64,000 bases of DNA from Boswellia sacra (lineage: Eukaryota > Streptophyta > Magnoliopsida > Sapindales > Burseraceae). Shown in pieces: positions 1 to 10,776 of the stretch. Below the pieces are notes generated by a model that was not told where the DNA came from, made no database searches, and was given only the letters and a program-made list of their open reading frames with translations. The stretch lies in assembly GCA_013180625.2 (NCBI GenBank), contig SNVD02007468.1:124001-188000 (forward strand), read 5' to 3'. The first letter of the stretch is position 1; each line of letters starts with the position of its first letter. The translations under genes and the position numbers were made by a program.

Positions 1-39
1 CACAATAAACAAACACATACATTAAAGTTCATAATTTGC
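1..39. mobile_element. Terminal end of a Ty1/copia LTR, truncated by the window edge
   Basis: The first 39 bases match 35226-35262, the outer end of the copia LTR at 34363-35262, with one mismatch. At base 40 the sequence becomes gypsy integrase. A second member of that copia family therefore appears to have inserted into the gypsy integrase gene, with its body off the left edge. The exact terminus is unclear because both copies share eight bases beyond the nearest canonical CA. Confidence 0.6.
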
Positions 40-770
40 TAATAGCTTCCATTCTCCAACTTCATCTTGACAAATTGGTGATCTACACTTCCTTTCATAT
101 AAAGCTTGGTAAAGAGCCATCCCATTACTAGAATAGAAACTATTGTTATAAGCAAACTCAATCAACATTAGATGATTTTCCTAACTTCCATCCAAATTCA
201 TAATACATGCCCGCAACATGTCCTCTAGAGTTTGAAAGGTCCTTTCTGATTGGCAATTTGTTTGAGGGTGAAATGCAGTATTGAAACTCAATTTCGTACC
301 TAGCTTTCTATGTAAACTAACCTAAAACTTAGACATAAAGCATGGATCCCTATCTGAGACAATTGAGACATGGATACCATGTAATCTAATGATTTCACGT
401 ACAAACAATCTAGCTAACTGCCTACAATTATTTTTAGTCCTTTCTTTAATAAATGAGTTGACTTAATTAATCGATCTGTAATAACCCATATTGAATCATA
501 ACCTTTTCTAGATCGTGGCAACCCACTTACAAAGTCTATAGTCAAATGCTCCCATTTCCATTCTCGGATAGGAAGAAGTTGAAAGGGTCTACCAAGCCTT
601 TGGTGCCCAATCTTCACTTGTTGATAAACCAAGCACTTAGAAAAATATTCAGCTATCTCGTTCTTCATATTCCTCTAACAAAAATTATCCTTTAGATTAT
701 GATACATCTTAGTGCTACCCGGATGTATACTATGAGCTGAATCATGGGCCTCGAATAATATTTTTCTCTT
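40..770 (-). pseudogene. gypsy integrase fragment
   Basis: The open stretch 414-668 shows a typical integrase core segment (WEHLTIDFVSGLPRS and a following DRL). The remainder down to about base 43 shows later integrase segments such as EFAYNN and a CRSPICQDEVGEW-like block, broken by stops. It is the catalytic and C-terminal integrase portion of the surrounding gypsy element. The end is lost to a copia LTR insertion at the window edge. Confidence 0.75.
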
Positions 771-859
771 TAATTCATCCATAGCTGGAACATATAATCT
801 CTACCTGAACCACAATACATTGTTATCATCCAGCTTAAACTCGAGCCTCTTACTTTTCT

Positions 860-1561
860 TTACTTCTTCAAAAATTTCCAAAAGTTCTGAATCCTCTCTT
901 GTGCTAGTTTATTCCTATCAATAAGGGTAGGTTGCACCCCAAGACTTACCGACAATTTAGCTTGTCCAAGCATCATAATTACCATACCAAACCTCCTAAG
1001 GTCTTCCAAAATATAACTTTGAGAGGTAACCCAATACGCTATATTTCCTGATAACTTCATAGTAAGAGCATCCGTAACCACATTTGTCTTACTAGAATGA
1101 TAATAGGTCATACAATCATAATCTTTTACCAACTCCAACTATCACTTTTGCCTTACATTCAATTCTATATGGGTGAATAAATACTTTAAACTCTTAAGAT
1201 CTATATAAATATCACAAGTCTCCTTATAGAGGTAATATCTCCAGATTTTTAGAGCAAAGACCACATATACTAGCTCTTAGTCTTAAGTTGGGTAATTTTG
1301 TTCATTATTCTTCAATTGCCTTGACGGATAAGCTATCACTTTTCTATGTTGCATCAATACACAACCCAAACCCTTTCTAGACATATCACTGTATATAATA
1401 AAATCACTGCCACTTCAGGGAACTGTTAAAACTGGTGTAGATATTAGTCTCTTCTTAAGCTCCTCGAAACTCTTTTCAAACTCTTCATCCTATACAAATT
1501 TTTCATCCTTTCTAGTCAAACGAGTCAATAGACGACCAAATTAGAGAATCCTCCTATAAAG
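860..1561 (-). pseudogene. gypsy RNase H and end of reverse transcriptase, fragment
   Basis: Minus-strand reading gives RNase H-type segments (TDLKSLKYLF-like near 1190, and a DYDCMTYYHSSKTNVVTDAL stretch at 1078-1138 that corresponds to the end of RNase H). The part nearest 1561 encodes the RT/RNase H connection and continues across the nested insertion into 7592 and above. Frame breaks are numerous. Confidence 0.7.
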
Positions 1562-2913
1562 TGATGAACACTTAAATATGTATGTTTAATAAGAGCTTAG
1601 TTCATCATATTGCATTAATAGTGTCATTAAATTCCTCAACTTAAGCATATTTGTAGTCTTTGCATCTTTAGAATTAACTTCCTCTTAAATTTGGTTTTGT
1701 TATAGGTTCGGTAAAATGGACATAACTCTCTATTTATATATCAGAATGGTGAAAATCTTAATTTTTTGGAAAGCAGATTAAATTGTCTACAAGATTGTAT
1801 TTTAGAAGCATCATCAAATTCGGGCTCTTAGTGGACCAAAAATGGGCTTGAAGTGAACCCATCTACAGATTCGGCCCAACTTGACCATGCCTCAGTATTT
1901 GGACCATATCTCTCAGAATACGTATCCAAATCGTATAAATCAAGATGTTCTAGAAAGCTGAAAGAAATATCTACGACTTTCATGAAGACATGTGATTATA
2001 ATTCAAGGTCAAAATCGGTGGTGAAATTCGGTTCACCTAATTATCCCAATTGTCAAAGTTGGTGCATCTAATATTTGACAATTATTCCTTTGTAATTTGA
2101 CAAGTTTGCCCTTGAATGTATCTATAAATAGAAGTGCCTTGTGACCCATTAGAGCATCTTGGCCTTTACTAGGATCTTGTATTGTGTTTCTCTCTTGTTT
2201 TAATGTTATTAATGAATTTCATTTTTCTTGCATTTTGTGTTCTTTCTCTTATAATGTCTTGCTAATTTCTCTCTTGCTAAGGTGAAAAGGTGAAACCCTT
2301 GATATGAGAGTAAGGATTCTCTAACCCTTAATATGTGCTTAATAATCATAATCTTATGTTTTTATATGATTTATATTTATTTTCTTAATCAATCTTGACA
2401 CCACTCGTAAAGTGGAGGTCTTGATCCATTGTCGACAATCCTTTGCACATCAAATGCTTGGATCCTTTCTAGATGATGTATGGTTCTTCCTTACCGACAC
2501 GAATCTAGTTAGGAACCTTGATTTGTTGTAGACATATGATGATTGGCACATTGGATGCTTGAACCCATTTACAAGAAGTGGTATAAATATTGGTAATGAA
2601 ACAAATATAATTCATATAACTAAAATGGGTTGTTTATCCTTATTTGAAATATCAAGGGCGGATCCCCTAACCTTAGCTTTCATTATTATTGTGTTGATTT
2701 CTCTTGTGTGATTCTCATTTATTATTTACGAACTTGTTCTTACTTATATTTGTTGATATTATCTTGTCATCTCTTTAAATCATCCACATCATATTGCTTA
2801 CTTTATAGTTTGTAGCGCTTAAATTCTCTTCCTCGTGGATAGACCCCGGTCTCACCGGGTTTATTACTTCGACACTCCTATACTTGGGAGACAATCCTTT
2901 TTCGGATGTGTCA
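1562..2913 (+). repeat. Left LTR of the 1562-7586 element, plus-strand orientation
   Basis: It begins TGATGAACACTTAAATATG and ends GGATGTGTCA, the same ends as the right copy read on the minus strand. Its outer end is the U3 end and its U5 end faces inward. In a normal element transcribed on the minus strand this LTR would lie the other way round. Just inside it, on the minus strand, is a G-rich purine stretch (TTGGGGGTGG) like a polypurine tract. Confidence 0.8.
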
Positions 2914-3212
2914 AGTTTTTGCCACCCCCAACCAGCTTTTTGCTAGTCCCTAGTAATTAAAGCGTTATTATTTAGAAATGATTTATCGAATTTTACATCC
3001 GAGGTAGTCATTATTGCACTCTCCTTGATTTTATCCAAATAAACAAACTCTCAACCGATTTTTTTTTATGACTCATGTGCCCTTCAGTCAAGATATCAAT
3101 AAACCTTCTTTTTGTGCTTAGTCTACACATGACTTTGGGGCTTATTAGAAAGAAGCCATATCGGTTCTAATATTTGTTAAGGCTAACAACTTTAGGTAGG
3201 GAGACATTCATT

Positions 3213-3214
<2 letters not shown>

Positions 3215-3242
<28 letters not shown>
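3215..3242. repeat. (AT)n microsatellite
   Basis: A pure AT dinucleotide tract of about 28 bp lies in the 3' non-coding part of the gag-only retroelement. Confidence 0.95.
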
Positions 3243-3244
<2 letters not shown>

Positions 3245-3261
3245 TTTTTTTGAAAGAATGC

Positions 3262-3530
3262 ATCTTTAACCCATGTAGCGAGCCTTAGGCTAATGACTCC
3301 CAGACCAGTTGGCCTTAGGGCATTAGGTGTTAAGACACCCCTTCGAGCTTAGCGACTCGGGTTGCCGATGCTTTATTTTTGCTTAGAAACTTGTGGGTAG
3401 TGCAATGTTCAATCCCATTAAGCTTTCTCCTTAATCCATGTAGCGAGTTTTGGGCCAATAGCTCCCAAACCAGTTGGTCTTAGGGTATTAGGTGTTAAGG
3501 CACCCCTCGGGCTTAATTGCTCGAATTAAG
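3262..3530. repeat. Two-copy direct repeat (about 165-bp spacing) inside the gag-only retroelement
   Basis: A block containing CCATGTAGCGAG, CCCAGACCAGTTGG and ATTAGGTGTTAAG starts at 3271 and recurs at 3436 with scattered substitutions. The spacing is 165 bp. It lies between the inverted left LTR and the gag region and contains no supported coding sequence. Together with A/T-rich filler it accounts for most of 2914-4500. Confidence 0.75.
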
Positions 3531-4079
3531 GAGGCTACGAGACCAAACTTATCCACAATTGCTTTCTCTTTTTTTTTTTGCTTTTATTTTTCATTCATTT
3601 TTTTTTAACTTTCCCCTTCCTTTTGTTGTTATCCTAAACAAAAAAAAAAGAATTCAAATATTGCAACATTTCATTTCACCACCCACAATCATGCATCAAG
3701 GTATGTGTGTGTGTGAAGAAAGGTTCATGAATACTTGCTTAATGGGCACATAAGCAAACTGTTTATTAAATGATAAGGTTGTGAGAGTTCATAGATTTGA
3801 ATAATTCAAAGTGAAATGAATAAGACCTCATTGTTATAAAATTCAAAAATCAAAACTAAATAATATCAAGTTAGCTAAAATGAGTTCACAAAATCAAAAT
3901 AAAATGACCAATTAGTTAGAATGGGTTTCAAGAGTTCAAACTGGTCCTCTTTACTCGGCCATTTCTGACCCAGAATGCGTCTCAAGAGGATTTGAACTCC
4001 TTACACTGCACTCCGAATCTAATTACTAACTCTTTTTTTTCTTTTGCAAAAAGAAAAAATTCAAACACACTTATGTCTA

Positions 4080-4120
4080 CTATCCTTCCCCCCCAACCAA
4101 ATGAAACATTGTCCTCAATG
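4080..4120 (-). other. Conserved non-coding motif of Tat/Athila-type elements
   Basis: On the minus strand this reads AACATTGAGGACAATGTTTC followed by TTGGTTGGGGGG. A motif of this form commonly lies downstream of gag or pol in plant Tat/Athila retroelements. That supports the minus-strand orientation of the internal region here and marks it as 3' untranslated sequence. This is from memory of the family and was not searched. Confidence 0.45.
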
Positions 4121-4865
4121 TTTAAATTTATAAAGATAAAGTATAGGAGACATTACCTGAAACTTATGTTATTCAAGAGGGATGACCTGAAAAACTCATA
4201 AAATAAAATGTTACAAATAAAATAAAAGACAATAAATTTAAAAATTGATGGCACACATGCATATGTGTAGGTAGTTGTGACTGTGGCTCACATCTTCCTC
4301 TGGTTTTACGTCCAGAAACGGCTTAAACACCTTCTATTAGTTGGGGATATGCTTCCCATCTAGTTTTCTTATAAACTGGCAAATAGGGTCGTTTTGAGTC
4401 AAATTTCCAAGACTATGAAGAAATGAGAGAAAAGAAAAGAAAATGAATGCAAGATGAGCAATAAGTTTTAGGGAACTGAAAAACCGACTTTAAAAGTCAC
4501 GGAGTACTGTATCCGTCACTTGACCGGGAAAAAAATAAAAGACAAACACACACTAAAATAAAAACACATAAAATAAAATAAAAACAAACTAGAAATGATA
4601 GCAAAAATCAAGAATAAAAATGAAAATGAAAATATGGCATAAACGAATAAAATTTGACTAAAAGGGCAAAATAGGAATATCTTTGAAAGTAATTTACCAC
4701 GATAAAAAATATGCCATTGAGGTGGTACCTTTCTTTTTTCCTTATTTGTAAGAATGGAAAAGATTACCACTAGTTGAGTTTGTCTGTCCTTGAGGCATGC
4801 ATTCTTGAGTGTGGATGTTTCTTCCTGCCTTTTTTCAAAACATGGCTCCCAACTCTTAATCTCTT

Positions 4866-5969
4866 TCACCTGTATAAAATCAAGTAATGAGAATCTTTAG
4901 AAGCAATGGGCACTAGTTGCATATTTGGTTCAAATGAATTGGTTAACCTAATTTCTGAAGGACTTGAAAAATTCTCATTTTGGATATAGTCTTCCACATT
5001 AGTTTTAGTCCTATTAGCTTCCTCATTTTCATCATGCCTGAAAAATTCATTAATGTTAAAATTTTGGTTAAGTTCCTTTGCATGATGACATGAGGGCATA
5101 AATGAGGATTCAATCTCTTCCTTGTTAGGTGTAGGTTTATTAACCTCTTCCTTACCTTTAAGATTGATTCATCATCTTTCTCATAGGGGTTTAAAATATA
5201 TTCTTTATCAACCTTATCTTCGTGAAGAGTACTTACCGAATCTTCACCTAGATGTTGGCCACTTGGATTACTCACAAGTGGATTGATGGGGTTTGGCTAT
5301 AGTTGAGATGAAAACTCACCTTTCTCATGAGGACTAAGTGCAAATGCAAACTTTTCAAGAGCATCGTTCAAGTTCGCCATAGTATGAGTAATTTGACTAT
5401 TAAAAGCCTCTTGCTTTGTAATGAATGAAGTCAATGTTTCTTTGAGATCCTCATATGATGCATGATCATGAGATTTTTGAAAATTTTGATATGATTGAAA
5501 TGGAGGTTGGTAAGATTGTGCATGCATGATTATCATTCCTCCAATCAAAATTCAAGTGATTTTTCCATCCAAAATTTTGTGACTAAGGATTAGGATTTGA
5601 CCTTTGGAAAGTGTTTAAAATATTGGTTTGGTCATGAAGACTTTTCCTAAAGGTAGGCACATTTGGGCAATCATCCGTTGGATGATCACTCGAATTACAA
5701 GTGTGACAGACATTTTCTTGCATAGACCACATTTTTAAATCCTCGATTCTTTTAGCTAGGGATGCAAATTTGACATGAAGATCATGATTTTCCCTAAAGT
5801 TATAAATGCCTCTACTAGATGTTCTTGGCACCTCATAGCTGTCAACATTACTATAATTTTGGGCATTTTTCGCTAGTAAGTCTAGGAAATCCATGGCTTC
5901 ATGGTTGAAATATTTTGTATCATGAGGGAAGACTATACATGATTGTGCACAAGTTCTTATGTAATCCAT
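4866..5969 (-). pseudogene. gag of the nested Tat/Athila-like retroelement
   Basis: Minus-strand reading from 5969 gives a gag C-terminal region: a FNHEAMDFLDLLAKNAQNY segment, then a predicted helical segment, then a CCHC zinc knuckle (C-H-T-C, H, C near 5655-5710) and the NTFQRSNPNP tail typical of Tat/Athila gag. The reading continues at 5297-5548 (coiled-coil-like, EDLKETLTSFITKQE) and 4943-5275 in other frames. Only about 200 bp separate it from the primer site, so the gag N-terminal part is missing. No protease, RT or integrase follows. Confidence 0.7.
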
Positions 5970-6180
5970 TAATGTTCTTGGTTGGGCATGAGCATGTTTT
6001 TCAAAGAAGATGAGTGGCTACAAATAATTCTATCAACTAATGCAAAAAGAAAGAAAAGGTGAACATATGCAAGAAAGAGAAAAGAAAAGAGAAGAAAAGA
6101 TGAACACACAACAAAGAAAAAAAATTAAGATCTAAAATGAGAAAAGAGAATACTTACAATTTTGTACGCCAAATTTTACC

Positions 6181-6199
6181 TTCCCCGGCAACGGCGCCA
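6181..6199 (-). promoter_or_regulatory. Primer-binding site region of the gag-only retroelement
   Basis: On the minus strand TGGCGCCGTTGCCGGGGAA follows the end of the right LTR after six bases. This string is the usual primer-site and leader start in Tat/Athila-type plant elements. It fixes the right LTR as the 5' LTR and the minus strand as coding. Confidence 0.7.
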
Positions 6200-6205
6200 A
6201 AAACT

Positions 6206-7586
6206 TGACACATCCGAAAAAGGATTGTCTCCCAAGTATAGGAGTGTCGAAGTAATAAACCCGGTGAGACCAGGGTCGATCCACGAGGAAGAGAATTTAA
6301 GCGCTACAAACTATAAAGTAAGCAATATGATGTGGATGATTTAAAGAGATGACAAGATAATATCAACAAATATAAGTAAGAATAAGTTCGCAAATAATAA
6401 ATGAGAATCACACAAGAGAAATCAACACAATAATAATAAAAGTTAAGGTTAGAGGATCCGCCTTTGATATTTCAAATAAGGATAAACAACCCATTTTAGT
6501 TATATGAATTATATTTGCTTCGTTACCAATATTTATACCACTTCTTGTAAATGGGTTCAAGCATCCAATGTGCCAATCTCCATATGTCTACAACAAATCA
6601 AGGTTCCTAACTAGATTCGTGTTGGTAAGAAAGAACCATACAACATCTAGAAAGGGTCCAAGCATTTGATGTGCCAAGGATTGTCTACAATGGATCAAGA
6701 CTTCCACTTTACGAGTGGTGTCAAGATTGATTAAGAAAATAAATATAAATCATATAAACAACATAAGATTATGATTATTAAGCACATATTAAGGGTTAGA
6801 GAATCCTTACTCTCATATCAAGGGTTTCACCCTTTCACCTTAGCAAGAGAGAAATTAGAAGACATTATAAGAGAAAGAACACAAAATGCAAGAAAAAGGA
6901 AATTCATTAATAACATTAAAACAAGAGAGAAACACAATACAAGATCCCAGCAAAGGCCAAGATGATCCAGCCAAGGCCAAGATGCCCTAATGGGTCACAA
7001 GGCACTTCTATTTATAGATACATTCAAGGGCAAACTTGTCAAATTACAAAGGAATAATTGTCAAATATTAGATGCACCAACTTTGACAATTGGGGTAATT
7101 AGGTGAACCGAATTTGACCACCAATTTTGACCTTGAATTATTGTGAATTTTAATCACATGTCTTCATTAAATCGTAGATATTTCTCTCAGCTTTCTATAA
7201 CATCTTGATTTATACGATTTGGATACGTATTCTGAGAGATATGGTCCAAATACGGAGGCATGGTCAAGCTGGGCTGAAGCTGCAGATGGGTTCACTTCAA
7301 GCCCATTTTTGGTCCACTAAAAGCCCAAATTTGATGATGCTTCTGAAATACAATCTTGTAGATAATTTAATCAGCTTTCCAAAAAATTAAGATTTGCACC
7401 ATTCTGATCTATAAATAGAGAGTTATGCCCATTTTACCGAACCTGTGACAAAACCAAATTTAAGAGGAAGTTAATTTTAAAGATGCAAAGACTACAAATG
7501 TACTTAAGTTGAGGAATTTAATGACACTATTAATGCAATATGATGAACTAAGCTCTTATTAAATATACATATTTAAGTGTTTATCA
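6206..7586 (-). repeat. Right (5') LTR of the gag-only retroelement, minus-strand orientation
   Basis: Read on the minus strand it begins TGATAAACACTTAAATATG at 7586 and ends GGATGTGTCA at 6206, and is 1381 bp long. It is about 29 bp longer than the left copy, partly through a short internal duplication near 6950-6990 (CCAGCAAAGGCCAAGATG, then CCAGCCAAGGCCAAGATG). Its inverted partner is at 1562-2913. Confidence 0.8.
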
Positions 7587-7591
7587 TAAAG

Positions 7592-8540
7592 CATCAATAA
7601 TACCCTGCTAGACCTAGAAAACTCCTAACTTTTGTTACATTACTAAGTCTCTGCAAGCTCAAAATGGCCTTAAGCTTCATAGGATTAATAGATATTCCAC
7701 CTTTAGAAACTACATGCCCCAGAAACACCATTAGATCAAGCCAAAACTCGTACTTCCTAAATTTAGCATAGAGTTTCTTCTCTCGAAAGGTTTGAAGTAC
7801 TATCTTTAAATGCTCCTTATGTTCCTCTTTACGTTTAGAATAAATCGATATATCATTGATGAAAATAATGACAAGTTAATCAAGATAAGGTTGAAACACT
7901 CTATTTATTGGATCTATAAAAGCAACAGGGGCATTAGTCAATCCAAAGGGCATAACTAAGAATTCATAATGCCCGCAGCGAGTAAGAAAAGTTGTCTTAG
8001 GTATATCATCATTTTTTATCATCAACTGATGATGTCGTGATCTCAAATCAATCTTGAAAAACACGACCGTAACTTGCAATAGATCAAAAAGATCATCAGT
8101 CCATGGAAGATGGAACTTATTCTTAATAATGACCAAATTCAATTGTATATAATCGATACATACGTTATCAATTCGTCTTTCTTCTGCACAAACAACACCG
8201 GAGCACCCTAAGGTGACACACTAGAGCGAATGAATCCCTTACCAAGCAATTCCTCTAACTAATCTTTTAATTCGTTTAACTCTAAATGGGGTCATTTGAT
8301 AGGAAGCCTTAGAAACAGGAGTGGTACCCGGTACCAAATCAATTACAAACTTTACCTCTCGATCGGGGGGTAAACCAGGTAGATCCTTAGGAAAGACATC
8401 ACAGAACTCCCTAACCATAGGAATATCCTCAAGAGAAACTCTCTTTTTGTTATTAACTGATTTAAAGGCCAAAAAGCTAGTACAACCCTTCTTAAGTATC
8501 TTATTAACTTTAATGGAAGACAACTTATCATGACCAATAG
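7592..8540 (-). pseudogene. gypsy reverse transcriptase, fragment
   Basis: The minus-strand segment 8523-8239 shows the linker before RT (LEDIPMVREFCDVFPKDLPG and a PPDREVKF block). The segment 8142-7876 shows RT core motifs ([13 protein letters not shown] and [15 protein letters not shown]). The YxDD region falls in broken sequence near 7850. The domain continues leftward into 7592 and then, across the nested insertion, into 1561. Several stops are present. Confidence 0.85.
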
Positions 8541-8860
8541 TTTTTCTTAGAAATCGGAACTCATAACCTCTAGGAGTATGAAACTCAATTTCTTAGTAAA
8601 ACGGTTTATACTTGCATAGCAAGTTACTAACTAGTCTATACCTAAAATGACATCAAAATCAAACATTTCTAATGTTAATAAATCAACCAAGAACTCCCTA
8701 TCACCGAAACTAACTAAATAAGACTTATACACTCAATCAACCAATATGCAATCACCCATAGGAGTAGCAATAGACAAGGGATGCTTCAAAGGTTCAATAG
8801 GTTTTGTGGCCTAACAAGCAAATGCATGGAAAATGAAAGAATGTGTAGCACCAAAGTCAA
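8541..8860 (-). pseudogene. gypsy aspartic protease region, degenerate
   Basis: Between the gag knuckle and RT, broken minus-strand reading gives a DFGATHSF-like protease active-site segment near 8850, then a FDVILGID-like segment near 8650. Position and motifs match the retropepsin domain of Ty3/gypsy polyproteins. Confidence 0.6.
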
Positions 8861-10087
8861 ACAACACTTTCGGCATCTCTAGAAAATAATGATATAGTAT
8901 TTGACACCATATTATTGGTTGCCTCCACATCCTGCACAGTCATAGTAAAAACACGCCCTTCTATCCTTGGCTTCTCCCTTTGCTCCTCATTAGCTTGCAT
9001 ATTGGAAAAGTTGCCACGCCTCTTGGAACAATCATTCAAATTATGACTAGGATTTTCACAACCATAACAAACACCATCATTTTGCCAACATTCCACAGGA
9101 TTCTTCCTATCACAATATTGATGAGTAGAGTACTTCATTCCAGTTGCACACCAGCCAATTTTTGACACAATTCGTTATTATTAACAGATGATTTCCATTA
9201 TGGGACATGTTTTACTTATTCTTGTTTTGTGATCTCGAGCCACGTGTAACTCATTATGATAGCATTTCGCTATCATAGCTCGATCCACTAAGTCAGCATA
9301 CTCGTTCAGCTTGAGAATTGAATAATCGAGCTTTAAGAGTTGGACTTAATCCATAAAGAATCGTCTGTGTTTCATATTTTCCTTCAAAGTAGGCATAAAT
9401 CAAGACAAGGTGATGAACTCCCCTTCATATTCGACCAGTGACTTTTACCTTGAATACAAGGTGATGAACTCCTTTTTATATTCGACCACTAAGTTGTTAC
9501 CTTGAATAAGTATGAGAAAGTCTGCCTCTATCTTATGATGAACTCGATTCAGAAAGTACTTCTCATTAAAAGATTCTTCAAACATCCCCTAAGTGATTGG
9601 AGCCTCCCCTAAACGAGTCCCTATGAGGCAAGAAGTGGCTTTGCACCAATAATTAGCTTCACCTTTCAATATGAAAGCAACAAAAATCACATTTTGTTTA
9701 TTAGTACACCCAATGATTACGAATACATATCTTCTCGATCTCCTTAAGCGATGCTTTAGCAACCAATGGGTTTGCACCTCTATGAAAGGCATATGGTCCT
9801 AACTTCTTAAATCATTCCATAGCTACCTTAGATCTGCCATCATTTGACTGCCTCTTGTCATCACGTCTTATAACGATCCAGCCTTGTGCAATTTTCTCTA
9901 ATAACTTAGGTTGCTATTCGATAATCTTAGCCATAGTTTGCACAGAGGAATTTGCCTTAGTGGTGGTGTCTTGAGAAGTATTGTCTATCTCTTGATTCAT
10001 ATGTAACGCATTCCTTTTATCACGCGCCATTTCTTCAACAGTGGGATTAGGATCGCTAACATTAGTATTCCTAGAACCTTTAGCCAT
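8857..10087 (-). pseudogene. gypsy gag, fragmented
   Basis: The likely start is an ATG at 10087 (MAKGSRNTN...). Broken reading continues to a retrotransposon gag core near 9600-9750 and a CCHC zinc knuckle (C-Y-G-C, H-N, C) at about 9030-9075. A local tandem duplication lies inside it at 9405-9510. Several in-frame stops separate the pieces. Confidence 0.75.
9405..9510. repeat. Short tandem duplication within gypsy gag
   Basis: The phrase CAAGGTGATGAACTCC, followed by a TATTCGACCA segment and ACCTTGAATA, occurs twice in succession, roughly 52-60 bp apart, with small differences. It probably arose after the element decayed. Confidence 0.7.
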
Positions 10088-10760
10088 TACTCTACTTCGA
10101 AAGGAATAATTTCATGCATGAGCAACACAATAATTCATAAATATCCTAAATTTTATTAATAAAAGCAAGAGTCTCAAACAACTATCATTTAATCAAATAT
10201 CTAATGTCATCTAAGGAGCAACAAATCCAAGTCCTAATCTCTTATTATCTATGATGACACTCATTTGCTACATTTAGAAACTTTGGAATAAAAAAGGATC
10301 CTCATCCTAATTGGAAAAGGATATAAGCTTTTTTTTTTCATCTACCCTTTTATCAACTTCTAAGCTTAAGATTTCATCATTCTAATTCTCCATATCCTCA
10401 CATGGGTCATCCTTCTCAAATTCCTAGCTTTTTGGAAAAATAGCTACCTTGGTGGACTCTTATGTGCTAGAAATAGACTTATTAGGTCCATGTAATGGAA
10501 AAAAATCTCTCACCATTGAAATCCTTCTCTTAGGTGGGTAAGTCTTTTCCAAAAGCTTCTTTCACTACTAGGGAACTCAGTATCTTCACTAGCCATGATC
10601 GCCTATTAAAATCAAAAAGAAAAATTTTTAGGATCTAAAATAAGAGAGACAAACATAAAATTATTTCTAAATCTCTAAGACCTAAAGGTAAAACTTATCA
10701 TTTTGATCTAAGTCACTAAATCCCTATTAATGTTTTATAGTCTACTGAATCATAACCTGA

Positions 10761-10772
10761 GCTCTGATACCA
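10761..10772 (-). promoter_or_regulatory. Primer-binding site of the gypsy element (initiator Met tRNA type)
   Basis: Minus-strand TGGTATCAGAGC lies four bases after the LTR end ...GGGGTGTTACA. It fixes the minus orientation of the gypsy element and the position of its 5' LTR. Confidence 0.85.
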
Positions 10773-10776
10773 CAAC

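Larger units (their letters stand above)
1562..7586 (-). mobile_element. Gag-only LTR retroelement (Tat/Athila-like, non-autonomous) with LTRs in inverted orientation
   Basis: This 6025-bp insertion splits the gypsy pol gene. It is flanked by TAAAG at 1557-1561 and 7587-7591, and the disrupted pol reading resumes across the site. Its two long terminal repeats (1562-2913 and 6206-7586, roughly 95% identical in the first 400 bp compared) are inverted relative to each other, where LTRs should be direct. The right LTR is followed on the minus strand by a primer-site-like TGGCGCCGTTGCC and a gag region. No pol was found between 4866 and 2914, so mobility would have needed help in trans. Confidence 0.8.
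40..10776 (-). mobile_element. Ty3/gypsy retrotransposon internal region, degenerate, split by a nested insertion
   Basis: Read on the minus strand from 10776 down, the order is primer site, gag, zinc knuckle, protease, RT, RNase H, integrase, which is the Ty3/gypsy order. The 5' LTR lies to the right (from 10777) and the 3' LTR is outside the window. The body is interrupted at 1562-7586 by another element, with a TAAAG target duplication. Many stops and frameshifts make it inactive. The integrase style and the LTR ending GGGGTGTTACA suggest a Tekay/Del-like lineage, which is inference. Confidence 0.85.
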
